A stretch of 64,000 nt of DNA from Symbiodinium natans (taxonomy: Eukaryota; Sar; Dinophyceae; Suessiales; Symbiodiniaceae), in assembly GCA_905221605.1 (NCBI GenBank), contig CAJNDS010002579.1, positions 1 to 64,000 on the forward strand, given 5' to 3'. Shown here piece after piece: positions 12,031 to 23,300 of the stretch. Under the pieces are notes generated by a model, which was given only the letters and a program-made list of their open reading frames with translations, was not told the DNA's origin and searched no databases. Numbering within the stretch: the first letter of the stretch is position 1; each line of letters begins with the position of its first letter. The translations under genes were made by a program, and so were the position numbers.

Positions 12031-13010
12031 CAAAGATTTCAAAGGTTGCAAAAGGCGGGGGAAACTCCCGGGAAGTTTCCCAAACCTTTTGCAACCTTTG
12101 AAATCTTTGAAATCTTTGAAATCTTTGAAATAGAAATTCCTCCCGGGCTTCCCCAATACTAAACCACGAGCCCGGGCTTCCCCCCAATACTAAATCACGA
12201 GCCCGGGCTTCCCCCCAATACGAAATCACGAGCCCGGGCTTCACCCCTAATACTAAATCACGAGCCCGGCCCTCCCCCCAATACTAAATCACGAGCCCGG
12301 GCCTCCCCCCAATACTAAATCACGAGCCCGGCCCTCCCCCAAATACTAAATCACGAGCCCGGGCCTCCCCCCAATACTAAATCACGAGCCCGGGCTTGTA
12401 ATTTAGTATTGGGGGAATTTCTATTTCAAAGATTTCAAAGGTTGCAAAAGGCGGGGGAAACTCCCGGGAAGTTTCCCAAACCTTTTGCAACCTTTGAAAT
12501 CTTTGAAATCTTTGAAATAGAAATTCTCCCAATACTAAATAACGAGCCCGGGCTCGTGATTTAGTATTGGGGGGAGGGCCGGGCTCGTGATTTAGTATTG
12601 GGGGGAAGCCCGGGCTCGTGATTTAGTATTGGGGGGAGGCCCGGGCTCGTAATTTAGTATTGGGTGGAAGCCCGGGCTCGTAATTTAGTATTGGGGGAAT
12701 TTCTATTTCAAAGATTTCAAAGATTTCAAAGGTTGCAAAAGGCGGGGGAAACCCCCGGGAAGTTTCCCAAACCTTTTGCAACCTTTGAAATCTTTGAAAT
12801 AGAAATTCCTCCAATGCTAAATTACGAGCCCGGGCTCGTGATTTAGTATTGGGGGGAGGGCCGGGCTCGTGATTTAGTGTTGGGGGGAGGCCCGGGCTCG
12901 TAATTTAGTATTGGGGGGGAGGCCCGGGCTCGTGGGGGGAGGCCCGGGCTTGTGATTTTGTATTGGGGGGAGGCCCGGGCTCGTAATTTAGTATTGGGGG
13001 GAGGCCCGGG
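12031..13010. repeat. Palindromic array of short repeats
   Basis: Three hairpin modules (about 12031-12135, 12412-12528 and 12690-12812) have arms built from TTTCAAAGATTTC and GGTTGCAAAAGG meeting at a CCCGGG centre. Between them lies a unit of about 31 bp, CCCAATACTAAATCACGAGC plus CCGGGC. It is tandemly repeated in one orientation from about 12140 to 12400 and mainly in the other from about 12550 to 13010. The whole is one large nested inverted repeat. I see no gene. Confidence 0.85.
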
Positions 13011-13180
13011 CAGCTGCCCCCAGGGCCACTTCACCATTTAAATTATTTAAACTGTTCAAATTATTTAAATTATTTAAACTCACCGAATTTATATAATTTA
13101 AATGCTTTAAATGTCGGGGGGGATTTAAATTATTTAAATTCCCGGCCTTTCCCACCCAGAAACCCACATAGGGTTTATTT
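13011..13180. repeat. AT-rich TTTAAATTA simple repeat
   Basis: Short runs of ATTTAAATTA-type sequence, not obviously coding, separate the palindromic array from the next repeat block. Confidence 0.5.
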
Positions 13181-14380
13181 GGAAGCTGTCTCTCTTTATT
13201 TTCAATTAGGTAGCAAAGAAACCGATTGCCAGCTTCCAAATAGACCCTATTTAAGCCGCACACCGGGGGGGGGGGTCACATGTCTGTTTGAAGTGTTCCA
13301 GAGGCCCCGCAGGAATGGATCGGCTAACCATACGCTTAGAATGGATTTGTTAACCATATTTCCTTCTGTTTCAAAAACGAAACAATTTGGAGTAGTCCAA
13401 AGCAAATAGGGGGAGTCATGTCATGGGACACCCAAATAAGCAAAGCAATTAGGAGGATGGCTGGCTAGATTCCTGTCTAAAGTGTTTGAAAGGATCCATA
13501 GAGATGGATTTGTTGGCCATCTTATCTTCTGTTTCAACAAGCACAACAATTAGGAAGAGTCCGAAACAATTAGGAGGAGTCATCTTATCAGATGCCCCGT
13601 AAAAGCAAAACAATTAGGAGGAGTCATGCTACGAGACGCCCCGATAAGCAGCATGTCTGGGGGACACGTCTGATTAAAATGTTCTAGAGGGTCCACAGGC
13701 AGGAATGGATGCAATAACCATACATGTCTGTTTCAAGCGCTTGAAAGGGTCCAAAGGAATGGGTTTGTTAACCGTAGTTCCGTGTGTTTCGAAAGGCAAA
13801 ACAATATTGGAGGAGTCCAACACAATTTGAAGGAGTCATGTTATGGGACGCACCAACAAGGAAACCAACTAGGATGATGTCTGGGGGGGGGCATTTCTGT
13901 TTAAAGTGTTCGAAAGGATTCACAGGGATGGTTTTGTGTAGCCATATTCTCTCCGGTCTCAACATGTACAACAGCTGGAGGAGTCCGAGACAACTAGGAG
14001 AAGTCATGTTACGGACGCTCCAAGGAGGATGTCTGGGGGGACATTTTTGTACAACGCGGTTGAAAGGTCCACCGGAACGAACTTGTTAGCCATACATGTG
14101 TCTGTTTCAAGTCTCAAGTCTTTGAAGGGTCCAACGGAACGGGTTTGTTAGCCATATATCCTTCTGTTTCAACAACAAGCAACGCAAGTCGAGGGATTCA
14201 AGCCAATTAGGAGGAGTCATGTTATGGGACGCCCCACGCATGTCTGTTTCAGGTGTTTGAAGGGTCCGTCTGTTTCAACAATCCAAACAAGTGGGAGGAG
14301 ACCAAAACATTTAGGGGAAGTCTTGTTATGGGATGCCCCGCAAATTAGAAGTATGCCCACCAATCAAAGCCCTAGGCGCC
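13180..14380 (+). repeat. Degenerate tandem repeat, about 0.2-kb period
   Basis: Two motifs alternate at irregular spacing: a form of AATTAGGAGGAGTCATGTTA followed by GGGACGCCCC, and a form of TGTCTGTTTCAA followed by GAAAGGGTCC and GGTTTGTTA. At least five diverged copies can be followed. Open frames on both strands are short and inconsistent between copies, so I do not call genes. Confidence 0.65.
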
Positions 14381-14509
14381 CCTAGACCCTAAACCCTGAT
14401 TAATATTCATATGAATTTCAACTTTAGTTTGGTTATTCGTATAGGTAAAAGCAGTCTTGTTAACTTATTTAATTTTTGAAAAAAAACAACTAAGTGACTG
14501 TCCTCGCAG

Positions 14510-14668
14510 AGCGGCCATGATGAAAACGTTGCTCTTTCGGACCCTTCCTTTTCGTTGTACAAGTTCTCCGCACTCCCAGCCGCGAAGGGCAGCACTTTGT
14601 TAACACCATTATGGCTTTGTACAACAAATGCCATGGAAACGGAAGGGACAGGGGATAAACCTCTGTAA
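14510..14668 (+). CDS. Coding-like terminal exon, product unknown
   Basis: After CTCGCAG, a plausible 3' splice site, the plus strand stays open for 52 codons to a TAA at 14666. The translation has ordinary protein composition, with pieces such as HDENVALSDPSFSLYKF and NAMETEGTGDKPL. An overlapping minus-strand frame is also open but looks less natural. I recognise no family. It lies just before the polypyrimidine array, and its downstream sequence (about 14669-14760) recurs inside that array, so it may be an exon end from which part of the array was amplified. Confidence 0.3.
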   Translation, partial: SGHDENVALSDPSFSLYKFSALPAAKGSTLLTPLWLCTTNAMETEGTGDKPL

Positions 14669-14689
14669 ACCTTTACTTCAAAAGAACAG

Positions 14690-14871
14690 GAAACAGAGAG
14701 ATCAGAGGAGTAATGTACGCAGATGATAAGGTAAGAAGAGGGACCAGGATAATTTGTCACTCCGTCTCCCCTCTTCCTTCCTCTCCTCCTTTTCTCGCAG
14801 AATGAGATATATAGGAAGAAATGGTGAGGAAGAACAGACTGAAGTGGAGAGGAAAACTACCTCTCTACCTA

Positions 14872-14930
<59 letters not shown>

Positions 14931-17900
14931 TCTCTCTTTCATTCTCAATCTCTCATTCTCTATCTTCCACTCTCCCTCTCCCTGTCTCCAGAAACTGAAG
15001 AGCAGAAAGCAAGAGAGGAGAAAGTAGACATAGGCCCATAGGCGGAGGCATGACCTCTTTTTTGTTTTATCCTTCTTCTTCCTTTTTCTATGAGAGCGCA
15101 GGAAAGGAAAGGAAAGGAAAGGAAAGGAGAAGCGGGAAAAAAGGCCCCCTCAGTCTTCCGGGAATACACGACAAGACAAGGAACGGAGAGCTTGTCGTTC
15201 CCCCCCTCCCTTGCTCAGCTTTGCCACATCGAGGCAGACAAAAAGGCAAGGAGGACGGGCGCGCAAAAGGAGGCCCATTTGTGCCTGCCTTCCTTCTGCT
15301 CTTTCATTCCTTCCTTTTCCACTGTTGTCAGAAAAGAAGAAGCAAAGAGAAGAGACGAAGAGAGGAAGGTTTTGGAGAAGGGGGCGGAACCCTCTCCTTC
15401 CCTTGTCTCTCCCTTCCTATCGTTCCTCCCTCTTTCACTTTCATTCTCTCATTCTCTCTCTTCTTCTCTCCCTCTCCCTGTCCCTCGCTCTCACTCTCCA
15501 CTTCTCCTTCCTCCCCCTCATGCGTTTTCTCACTGATAAGGAGACGGGGAAGAAAGACTGGGAAAGGAACGCTCCCCCTGCCACCCCCCGTCGCAGACAT
15601 TTCTTACGTATCAGAGTCCAGAAACTGAAGAGCAGAAAGCAAAGAGAGGAGAAAGTAGACATAGGCCCATAGGCGTGGGCATGACCTCTTTTTTGTTTCT
15701 GCTTTGTCTTTTATCCTTCTTCTTCCTTTTTCTATGAGAGCGCAGGGAAGAAAATGAAACGAGAGGTGGGTAAAAAGGCCCCCTCAGTCTTCCCGCAACT
15801 CTCTGGGAGAACACGACAAGACAAGGGAACCTTTACTTCAAAAGAACAGGAGACAGAAGAGAACAGAGGAGTACTGTTCGCAGATGATAAGGTATGAAGA
15901 GGGACCAGATAACTTGTCACTCCATCTGCCCTCTTCCTTGCTGTCCTCTTTTCTTCTTCCTCTTCTCTCCTCCTTTTCTCGCGAATGAGATATATAGGAA
16001 GAAATGGTGAGGAAGAACAGACTGAAGTGGAAAGCAAAACAACAGAAAGTTGCCACGCCTTGCGGTTGCTCGCCTTTCCTCTTCATTATCTATATATCTA
16101 TCTATCTACCTACACCCTCTCTCTCTCTCTTTCTTTCCCTTTCCTCTCTCTTTCATTCTCAATCTCTCATTCTCTTTCTTCCTCTCTCCCTCTCCTTGTC
16201 CCTCGCTCTCACTCTCCACTTCTCCTTCCTCCCCCTCATGCATTTTCTCATTGATAAGGAGACAGGGAAGAAAGATTGGGAAAGGAACGCCCCCCCCCCT
16301 GCCACCCCCTGTCGCGGACATTTCTTACGTATCAGAGTCCAGAAATTGAAGAGCAGAAAGCAAGAGAGGAGAAAGTAGACATAGGCCCATAGGCGGGGGC
16401 ATCACCTCTTTTTTGTTTCTGCTTTGTCTTTTATCCTTCTTCTTCCTTTTTCTATGAGAGCGCGGGAAAGAACAGGAAAGGAGAAGCAGGAAAAAAGGCC
16501 CCCGCAGTCTTCCCGCAACTCTCCAGGAATACACGACAAGACAAGAAAACGGAGAGCTTGTCGTTCCCCCAATCCCTTGCTCAGCTTTGCCACATCGAGG
16601 CAGACAAAAAGGCAAGGAGGACGGGCGCACAAAAGGAGGCCCATTTGTGCCTGTCTTCCTTCTGCTCTTTAATTCCTTCCTTTCCCACTGTTGTCAGAAA
16701 AGAAGCAGCAAAGAGAAGAGACGAAGAGAGGAGAGGAACGAAGAAAGATTTGGAAAAGGGGGCGGAACCCTCTCCTTCCCTTATCTCTCCCTTCCTATCG
16801 TTCCTCCCTCTTTCACTTTCATTCTCTCATTCTCTCTCTTCTTCTCTCCCTCTCCCTGTCCCTCGCTCTCACTCTCCACTTCTCCTTCCTCCCCCTCATG
16901 CGTGTTCTCATTGATAAGGAGACAGGGAAGAAAGACTGGGAAAGGAACGCTCCCCCTGCCACCCCCCGTCGCAGACATTTCTTACGTATCAGAGTCCAGA
17001 AACTGAAGAGCAGAAAGCAAGAGAGGAGAAAGTAGACATAGGCCCATAGGCGGGGGCATGACCTCTTTTTTGTTTCTGCTTTGTCTTTTATCCTTCTTCT
17101 TCTTCCTTTTTCTATGAGAGTGCAGGAAAGAACAGGAAAGGAGAAGCGGAAAAAAGGCCCCCGCAGTCTTCCCGCAACTCTCCGGGAATTCACGACAAGA
17201 CAAGAAAACCTAGAGCTTGTCGTTCCCCCCTTCCCTTGCTCAGCTTTGCCACATCGAGGCAGACAAAAAGGCAAGGAGGACGGGCGCACAAAAGGAGGCC
17301 CATTTGTGCCTGTCTTCCTTCTGCTCTTTCATTCCTTCCTTTCCCACTGTTGTCAGAAAAGAAGCAGCTAAGAGAAGAGACGAAGAGAGGAGAGGAACGA
17401 AGAAGGATTTGGAGAAGGGGGCGGAACCCCCTCCTTCCCTTATCTCTCCCTTCCTATCGTTCCTCCCTCTTTCACTTTCATTCTCTCATTCTCTCTCTTC
17501 TTCTCTCCCTCTCCCTGTCCCTCGCTCTCACTCTCCACTTCTCCTTCCTCCCCCTCATGCGTTTTCTCATTGATAAGGGGACAGGGAAGAAAGACTGGGA
17601 AAGGAACGCTCCCCCTGCCACCCCCCGTCGCAGACATTTCTTACGTATCAGAGTCCAGAAACTGAAGAGCAGAAAGCAAGAGAGGAGAAAGTAGACATAG
17701 GCCCATAGGCGGGGGCATGACCTCTTTTTTGTTTCTGCTTTTTGTGTTTTATCCTTCAAAAAGGCCCCCGCAGTCTTCCCGCAACTCTCCGGGAATTCAC
17801 GACAAGACAAGAAAACGGAGAGCTTGTCGTTCCCCCTTCCCTTGCTCAGCTTTGCCACATCGAGGCAGACAAAAAGGCAAGGAGGACGGGCGCACAAAAG

Positions 17901-19470
17901 GAGGCCCATTTGTGCCTGTCTTCCTTCTGCTCTTTCATTCCTTCCTTTCCCACTGTTGTCAGAAAAGAAGCAGCTAAGAGAAGAGACGAAGAGAGGAGAG
18001 GAACGAAGAAGGATTTGGAGAAGGGGGCGGAACCCTCTCCTTCCCTTATGTCTCCCTTCCTATCGTTCCTCCCTCTTTCATTTTCATTCTCTCACTCTCT
18101 GTCTTCTTCTCTCCCTCTCCCTGTCCCTCGCTCTCACTCTCCACTTCTCCTTCCTCCCCCTCATGCGTTTTCTCATTGATAAGGAGACAGGGAAGAAAGA
18201 CTGGGAAAGGAACGCTCCCCCTGCCACCCCCTGTCGCAGACATTTCTTACGTATCAGAGTCCAGAAACTGAAGAGCAGAAAGCAAGAGAGGAGAAAGTAG
18301 ACATAGGCCCATAGGCGGGGGCATGACCTCTTTTTTGTTTCTGCTTTGTCTTTAATCCTTCTTCTTCCTTTTTCTATGAGAGCGCAGGAAAGGAAAGGAA
18401 AGGAGAGGCGGGAAAAAATGCCCCCGCAGTCTTCCCGCAACACTCTGGGAAAACACGACAAGACAAGGGAACCTTTACTTCAAAAGAACAGGAGACAGAA
18501 GAGAACAGAGGAGTAATTTTCGCAGATGATAAGGTATGAAGAGGGACCAGATAACTTGTCACTCCATCTGCCCTCTTCCTTGCTGTCCTCTTTTCTTCTT
18601 CCTCTTCTCTCCTCCTTTTCTCGCGAATGAGATATATAGGAAGAAATGGCGAGGAAGAACAGACTGAAGTGGAAAGGAAAACAACAGAAAGTTGCCACGC
18701 CTTGCGGTTGCTCGCCTTTCCTCTTTGTTATCTATCTATCTACCTGCACCCTCTCTCTCTCTCTCTCTTTCTTTCCCTTTCCTCTCTCTTTCATTCTCAA
18801 TCTCTCATTCTCTTTCTTCCTCTCTCCATCTCCTTGTCCCTCGCTCTCACTCTCCACTTCTCCTTCCTCCCCCTCATGCGTTTTCTCATTGATAAGGAGA
18901 CAGGGAAGAAAGACTGGGAAAGGAAAGCTCCCCCTGCCACCCCCTGTCGCAGACATTTCTTACGTGTCAGAGTCCAGAAACTGAAGAGCAGAAAGCAAGA
19001 GAGGAGAAAGTAGACATAGGCCCATAGGCGGGGGCATGACCCCCTTTTTGTTTCTGCTTTGTCTTTTATCCTTCTTCTTCCTTTTTCTATGAGAGCGCAG
19101 GAAAGGCAAGGAAAGGAAAGGAGAGGCGGGAAAAAAGGCCCCCTCAGTCTTCCCGCAACACTCTGGGAAAACACGACAAGACAAGGGGCACGGAGAGCTT
19201 GTCGTTCCCCCCCTCCCTTGCTCACCTTTGCCACATCGAGGCAGACAAAAAGGCAAGGAGGACGGGCGCACAAAAGGAGGCCCATTTGTGCCTGCCTTCC
19301 TTCTGCTCTTTCATTCCTGCCCTTTCCCACTGTTGTCAGACAAGAAGAAGCAAAGAGAAGAGACGAAGAGAGGAGAGGAATGAAGAAGGTTTTGGAGAGG
19401 GGGGCGGAACACCCTTCTCTTATCTCTACCTTCCTATTCTTTTCATCTTTCCGGCGGTTCCTTCCATAAC
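14690..19470 (+). repeat. Seven 0.6-0.7-kb polypurine/polypyrimidine units
   Basis: The marker TAGACATAGGCCCATAGGCG occurs near 15025, 15656, 16376, 17033, 17692, 18298 and 19011, giving periods of 606 to 720 bp. Two module types alternate. One carries GATAAGGTATGAAGAGGGACC and a CT tract (near 14730, 15885 and 18530). The other carries CACATCGAGGCAGACAAAAAGG (near 15225, 16590, 17250, 17855 and 19230). One strand is strongly purine-rich and the other pyrimidine-rich. Long open frames occur in several frames of both strands, but they reflect composition and repetition, are low-complexity, and are not called as genes. Confidence 0.85.
14874..14926 (+). repeat. (CT)n microsatellite
   Basis: An uninterrupted CT dinucleotide tract about 53 bp long, at the start of the polypyrimidine array. 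Shorter CT tracts recur at the equivalent place near 16120 and 18750. Confidence 0.95.
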
Positions 19471-20156
19471 TTGGACTTGTGAGAAAGCGACGAGAGGCCA
19501 AGAGGAGGGGGGTGACTCGCTATTGTGTTACTTCATAGTTGTTTCATTTTTCTTGAAAAACAGAAAGGCCCCCTCCGACTTGTTTCCAAGGATGAGTGAG
19601 TTTGCTAAGCCATAAACCCAACTCTGACATGCTTCAGGCATAAAGCATTCAATGGTTTTAATAGGGAAAGAAGGACAAGACCTCACATTATACCTAAAGG
19701 TCCATGGCACATAAACCCTATAGACTCTATAAACCCCCAAAGGGGCAGTGGGAATTCCCAGAAGGTTTTGGACTATTAGTATAATAATGGGGGGAACATC
19801 CCAAACGTTGGCGCATGTAGGTTTTCGGCTGGAAAGCCGGCTTGGCAAGAAGGTGCTTTGTTGTGGGGTTTTGTGCTCGGGGGCGGGTAGTGGGAGTTTG
19901 GTGGGATTGTGGTGGGATTGTTGTGATTATGTTGTTGCGCTGGGACTTGTCAGGTTTTTTGTGAGATTTTTGTGGGAGGTTGTACTTTTTTGTTTTGTTA
20001 AAGATTGCGGGTTTTTGCCAGATCAAGGCAACGCCACCAGGTCTAGAGGCAACGACAGGGACGGATCAGTTTACTCCTAGTCTGGTTGCGAACTCGTTTG
20101 CTTGATGAGTAAACCCAGAACCCCAATCCTCGCAGAACCCCAAATCCCAAGCACTA
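19471..20156. other. Unique sequence before the telomere-repeat region
   Basis: No recognised gene. The end of an inverted-repeat element (GGGGGGAACATCCC) lies near 19791. After a CCAG near 20020 a frame reading IKATPPGLEATTGTDQF stays open for about 29 codons to a stop near 20105; it could be an exon, but I cannot place it in a protein. Confidence 0.4.
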
Positions 20157-20337
20157 AGCCTCAACCGAACTGAACCCCAAACCCCCAACCCCCAACCCCA
20201 AACCCCAAACCCCAAACCCCAAACCCCAAACCCCAAAACCCAAACCCTAAACCCTAAACCCTAAACCCTAAACCCCAAACCCTAAACCCTAAACCCTAAA
20301 ACCCTATCAGTGATGGCGCCTGTAGGGAACTCCCAAG

Positions 20338-20384
20338 GTCGCCTCGCTGCGGACCTTGGTCCTTTCCATCGCGAGCAGCATCTG
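20338..20384 (+). CDS. Channel exon 1: end of S4 and linker
   Basis: Reads VASLRTLVLSIASSI plus two bases. It is preceded by CCCAAG| and followed by the donor GTGCCT. An alternative acceptor TGTAG| at 20325 would add four codons. The last two bases (TG) join the first G of exon 2 to make TGG (W). Confidence 0.7.
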
Positions 20385-23300
20385 GTGCCTCGGCGACCCC
20401 TTGCCTGAGTTGATGCGCGCTTTAAGAGGTTTGGGGGGGGGGGGGTTTAGTTTAGGGTTAACCCTAAACCCTAAACCCTAAACCCTAAACCCTAAACCCT
20501 AAACCCTAAACCCTAAACCCTAAACCCTAAACCCTAAACCCTAAACCCTAAAAAACCTAAACCCTAAACCCTAAACCCTAAACCCTAAAAAAACCCTAAA
20601 CCTACAAAACCCTAAACCCTAAACCCTAAACCCTAAACCCTAAACCCTAAACCCTAAACCCTAAACCCTAAACCCTAAACCCTAAACCCTAAACCCTAAA
20701 CCCTAAACCCTAAACCCTAAACCCTAAACCCTAAACCCTAACCACCATCGAGTTCCCTAAGCCCCACCAAGTTCGCAGGCCGGTAAAAGGCGTAAAGCCT
20801 TCGACTGGGAGGTCGACGACGGCCGGTTGAGCGTTTGGGGTTTAGGGGTTTCGGGTTTGGGGTTTTAGGGTTTAGGGTTCCATAGGGTTTTAGGGTTCAG
20901 GGTTCTAGGGTTTTGGGGGTTTAGGGTTTTAGGGTGTAGGGTTTAGGTCTAGGGTTTTAGGGGTTTAGGGTTTAGGGGCTTAGAGTTTGGGGTTTAGGAC
21001 TCTTGGTAGCCCTGTGACACCCTTGTTCCCCTTAGATTTATGGGTTCTAGGTTCCCGCAAAAACATTACCAACAGCAAAAGAGCAAACCCCAAACCCTAA
21101 ACCCTAAAACCCTAAAACTCAAAACCCCTAAATCCCAAAGCCCTAAACCCTAAACCCCTGAAACCCTAAACCCTTAAACCCTAAAACCCTAAACCCCTAA
21201 GTCCCAAGCCCCTAAACCCTAAACCTCTAAAACCCTAAACCCTAAACCCTCAAATTAAAACCCTAAACCCTTAAACCCTAAACCCCGAAGCCGGAAATTC
21301 TAGACACTAAGCCCGCAAAACCCCTAAGCCCTAAGCCCTCAAACGCTACACCCAAGCTTAGTAGGCTTCTTAGCCCTAAGCCCCTAAGCCCTAAATCCTG
21401 AAACCAAAAACCCTAAATCCTAAACCCCAAACCCCTAAACCCTAAACCCTAAAACCCCTGAAACCCTAAAACCCTAAACCCCAAAATCCCAAGGCCCTAA
21501 AGCCTAAACCCCTAAAACCCTAAACCCCCCAATTCCAAAGCCCTAAAACCCTAAACCCCTGAAACTCCTAAATTAAATCCAGGTCGCTGATGTGGACCGC
21601 TCTCCTTCTGATTCTCATTATCTACAGCTTCGCGGTCGCTCGGGAAGTCAAGTCTCAACTCTGAGCCCGTTTTCTTTTTAGGGTTTAGGGTTTAGGGTTT
21701 AGGGTTTAGGGTTCAGGGTTCAGGGTTTAAGGGTTTAGAGTTTAGGCTTTGGGTTTCAGGGTTCATGGTTTAGGGTTCAGGGGTTAAGGTTTTAGGGTTC
21801 AGTGTTTAGGGTTCAGGGTTCAGGGTGTAAGCTGTAGTTTGCTGAGGCCTAGGGTGTGCTGGGCAGGGCGTGCAAAGCAGGAAATGGAATGCTTATAGGG
21901 TGTCCGGGGTCAGGGTCTTACATATTATGTTAGAAATGTGTACTGGGATGTTCCCCTTATACGAGCAGCCCTCAATTGAAGGGCGTACTAGAAATTCGAT
22001 TGAGGATTGCTAGAAAGGGGAAGCATGGAAGAACAGCCCGTGAGAGTGCAAAAAGTAGCCTGGAGCTGTTGACGCAAGTACCCAGAGGGTCCATTTATAG
22101 TACCGTTATGGAATAGGTACCCTAAACCCTAAACCCTAAACCCTAAACCCTAAACCCTAAACCCTAAACCCTAAACCCTAAACCCTAAACCCTAAACCTT
22201 ATTTAGTATGGTTTTTGGGTACCTAAATCCATAATAGTAATACAAATGGACCCTCTGGGACGTAGGGTACATGTAGCCCGTGAATTGTTCGGGCTCTCGG
22301 AGTCCAGGGCCGGTTTAGGGTTTAGGGTTTAGGGTTTAGGGTTTAGGGTTTAGGGTTTAGGGTTTAGGGTTTAGGGTTTAGGGTTTAGGGTTTAGGGTTT
22401 AGGGTTTAGGGAAACCCCCCCCAACACTTGGTTGAACGCGTGTGCGACCCTTTTGCCTAGCTGAGGTCATCCTCACACAGCTCCTTGGTGTGGCAATCCA
22501 GGGCTTACAGGGTTTGGGACCTTGTGCTTGGGGTTTTTAAAGCCTGGGGTTCCCTTTGCGACCAAAGGATCCTTCAACCCTAAGCCCTAAAACCCCAAAC
22601 CCTGAACCCTAAACCCTAAACCCTGAACCCTAAACCCTAAACCCTGAACGCTAAACCCTAAACCCTTCTTGCCCCCCCCCCCCCCCCCCCCTGTTGCTTT
22701 CGCGTTGAGGGATTTGGGGCCCAGAGGTATCCCACAGTGAGACAGATCTCCAACGCAAAGGGGGAGGCCATACGCACGTGGCAAGCCTTGAAGCCTCCAG
22801 TTCGGCTGCGGTGGGTTTAGGGTTTAGGGTTTAGGGTTTAGGGTTTAGGGTTCAGGGTTTAGGGTTTAGGGTTTAGGGTTTAGGGTTTTATGGGGTTTTT
22901 GGGGTTTAGGGTTTGGGGTTTATAGGGTGTCGGCTATAGGGCATAGGGTTTAGGGTTTACGGTTTAGGGTTGAGGGGTTTAGCGACCCCTTTCGAAGTCC
23001 GTGGGTTTAGGGGTTAAGGCGGTTAAGGGTTGAGTGTGTCTTTATGGTTTCCAGGGCTTTGGGAATCCTAAGCCCTAAACCCCAAGAAGCAGTCAGGTTG
23101 GTCAACGACTTCTGCCGGTACGAGACAGTGCTTCTTGACACGGTTGCGGCTGCTGTGGTCTCAAAACCCTGGTTTGGGGATTCAACCCTGAACCCTAAAG
23201 CCCGAAACCCTAAACCCCAAAATCTAAATAAACACCAACCCCTAAACCCTATAAACCGCGAGAAGCGCTGTGCCGCACCCGCAGCCCTCATTGGTTTTAG

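Noticed and set aside
11773-12244. Open frames of about 83-127 codons crossing the gap
   Set aside because: They run through 100 undetermined bases and repeat sequence.
12031-13010. CRISPR-like array
   Set aside because: The repeats have no unique spacers of constant length, are arranged as palindromes and lie in eukaryotic sequence.
14754-19615. Many overlapping open frames of 60-230 codons on both strands
   Set aside because: They are low-complexity (serine, leucine, arginine, lysine), repeat with the tandem units and are open in several frames at once. They result from polypyrimidine composition.
20461-20741. Chromosome end (true telomere)
   Set aside because: Arrays occur throughout 44 kb in both orientations and genes continue on both sides, so these are interstitial.
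20779-20836. Exon reading AGKRRKAFDWEVDDGRLS as part of the channel
   Set aside because: It follows CGCAG and looks like protein, but exons 1 and 2 already join in phase across it and the sequence does not fit the S4-S5 linker.
22721-22815. Frame reading RYPTVRQISNAKGEAIRTWQ as a channel exon
   Set aside because: Open and protein-like, but exons 3 and 4 join in phase around it and it does not match the family.
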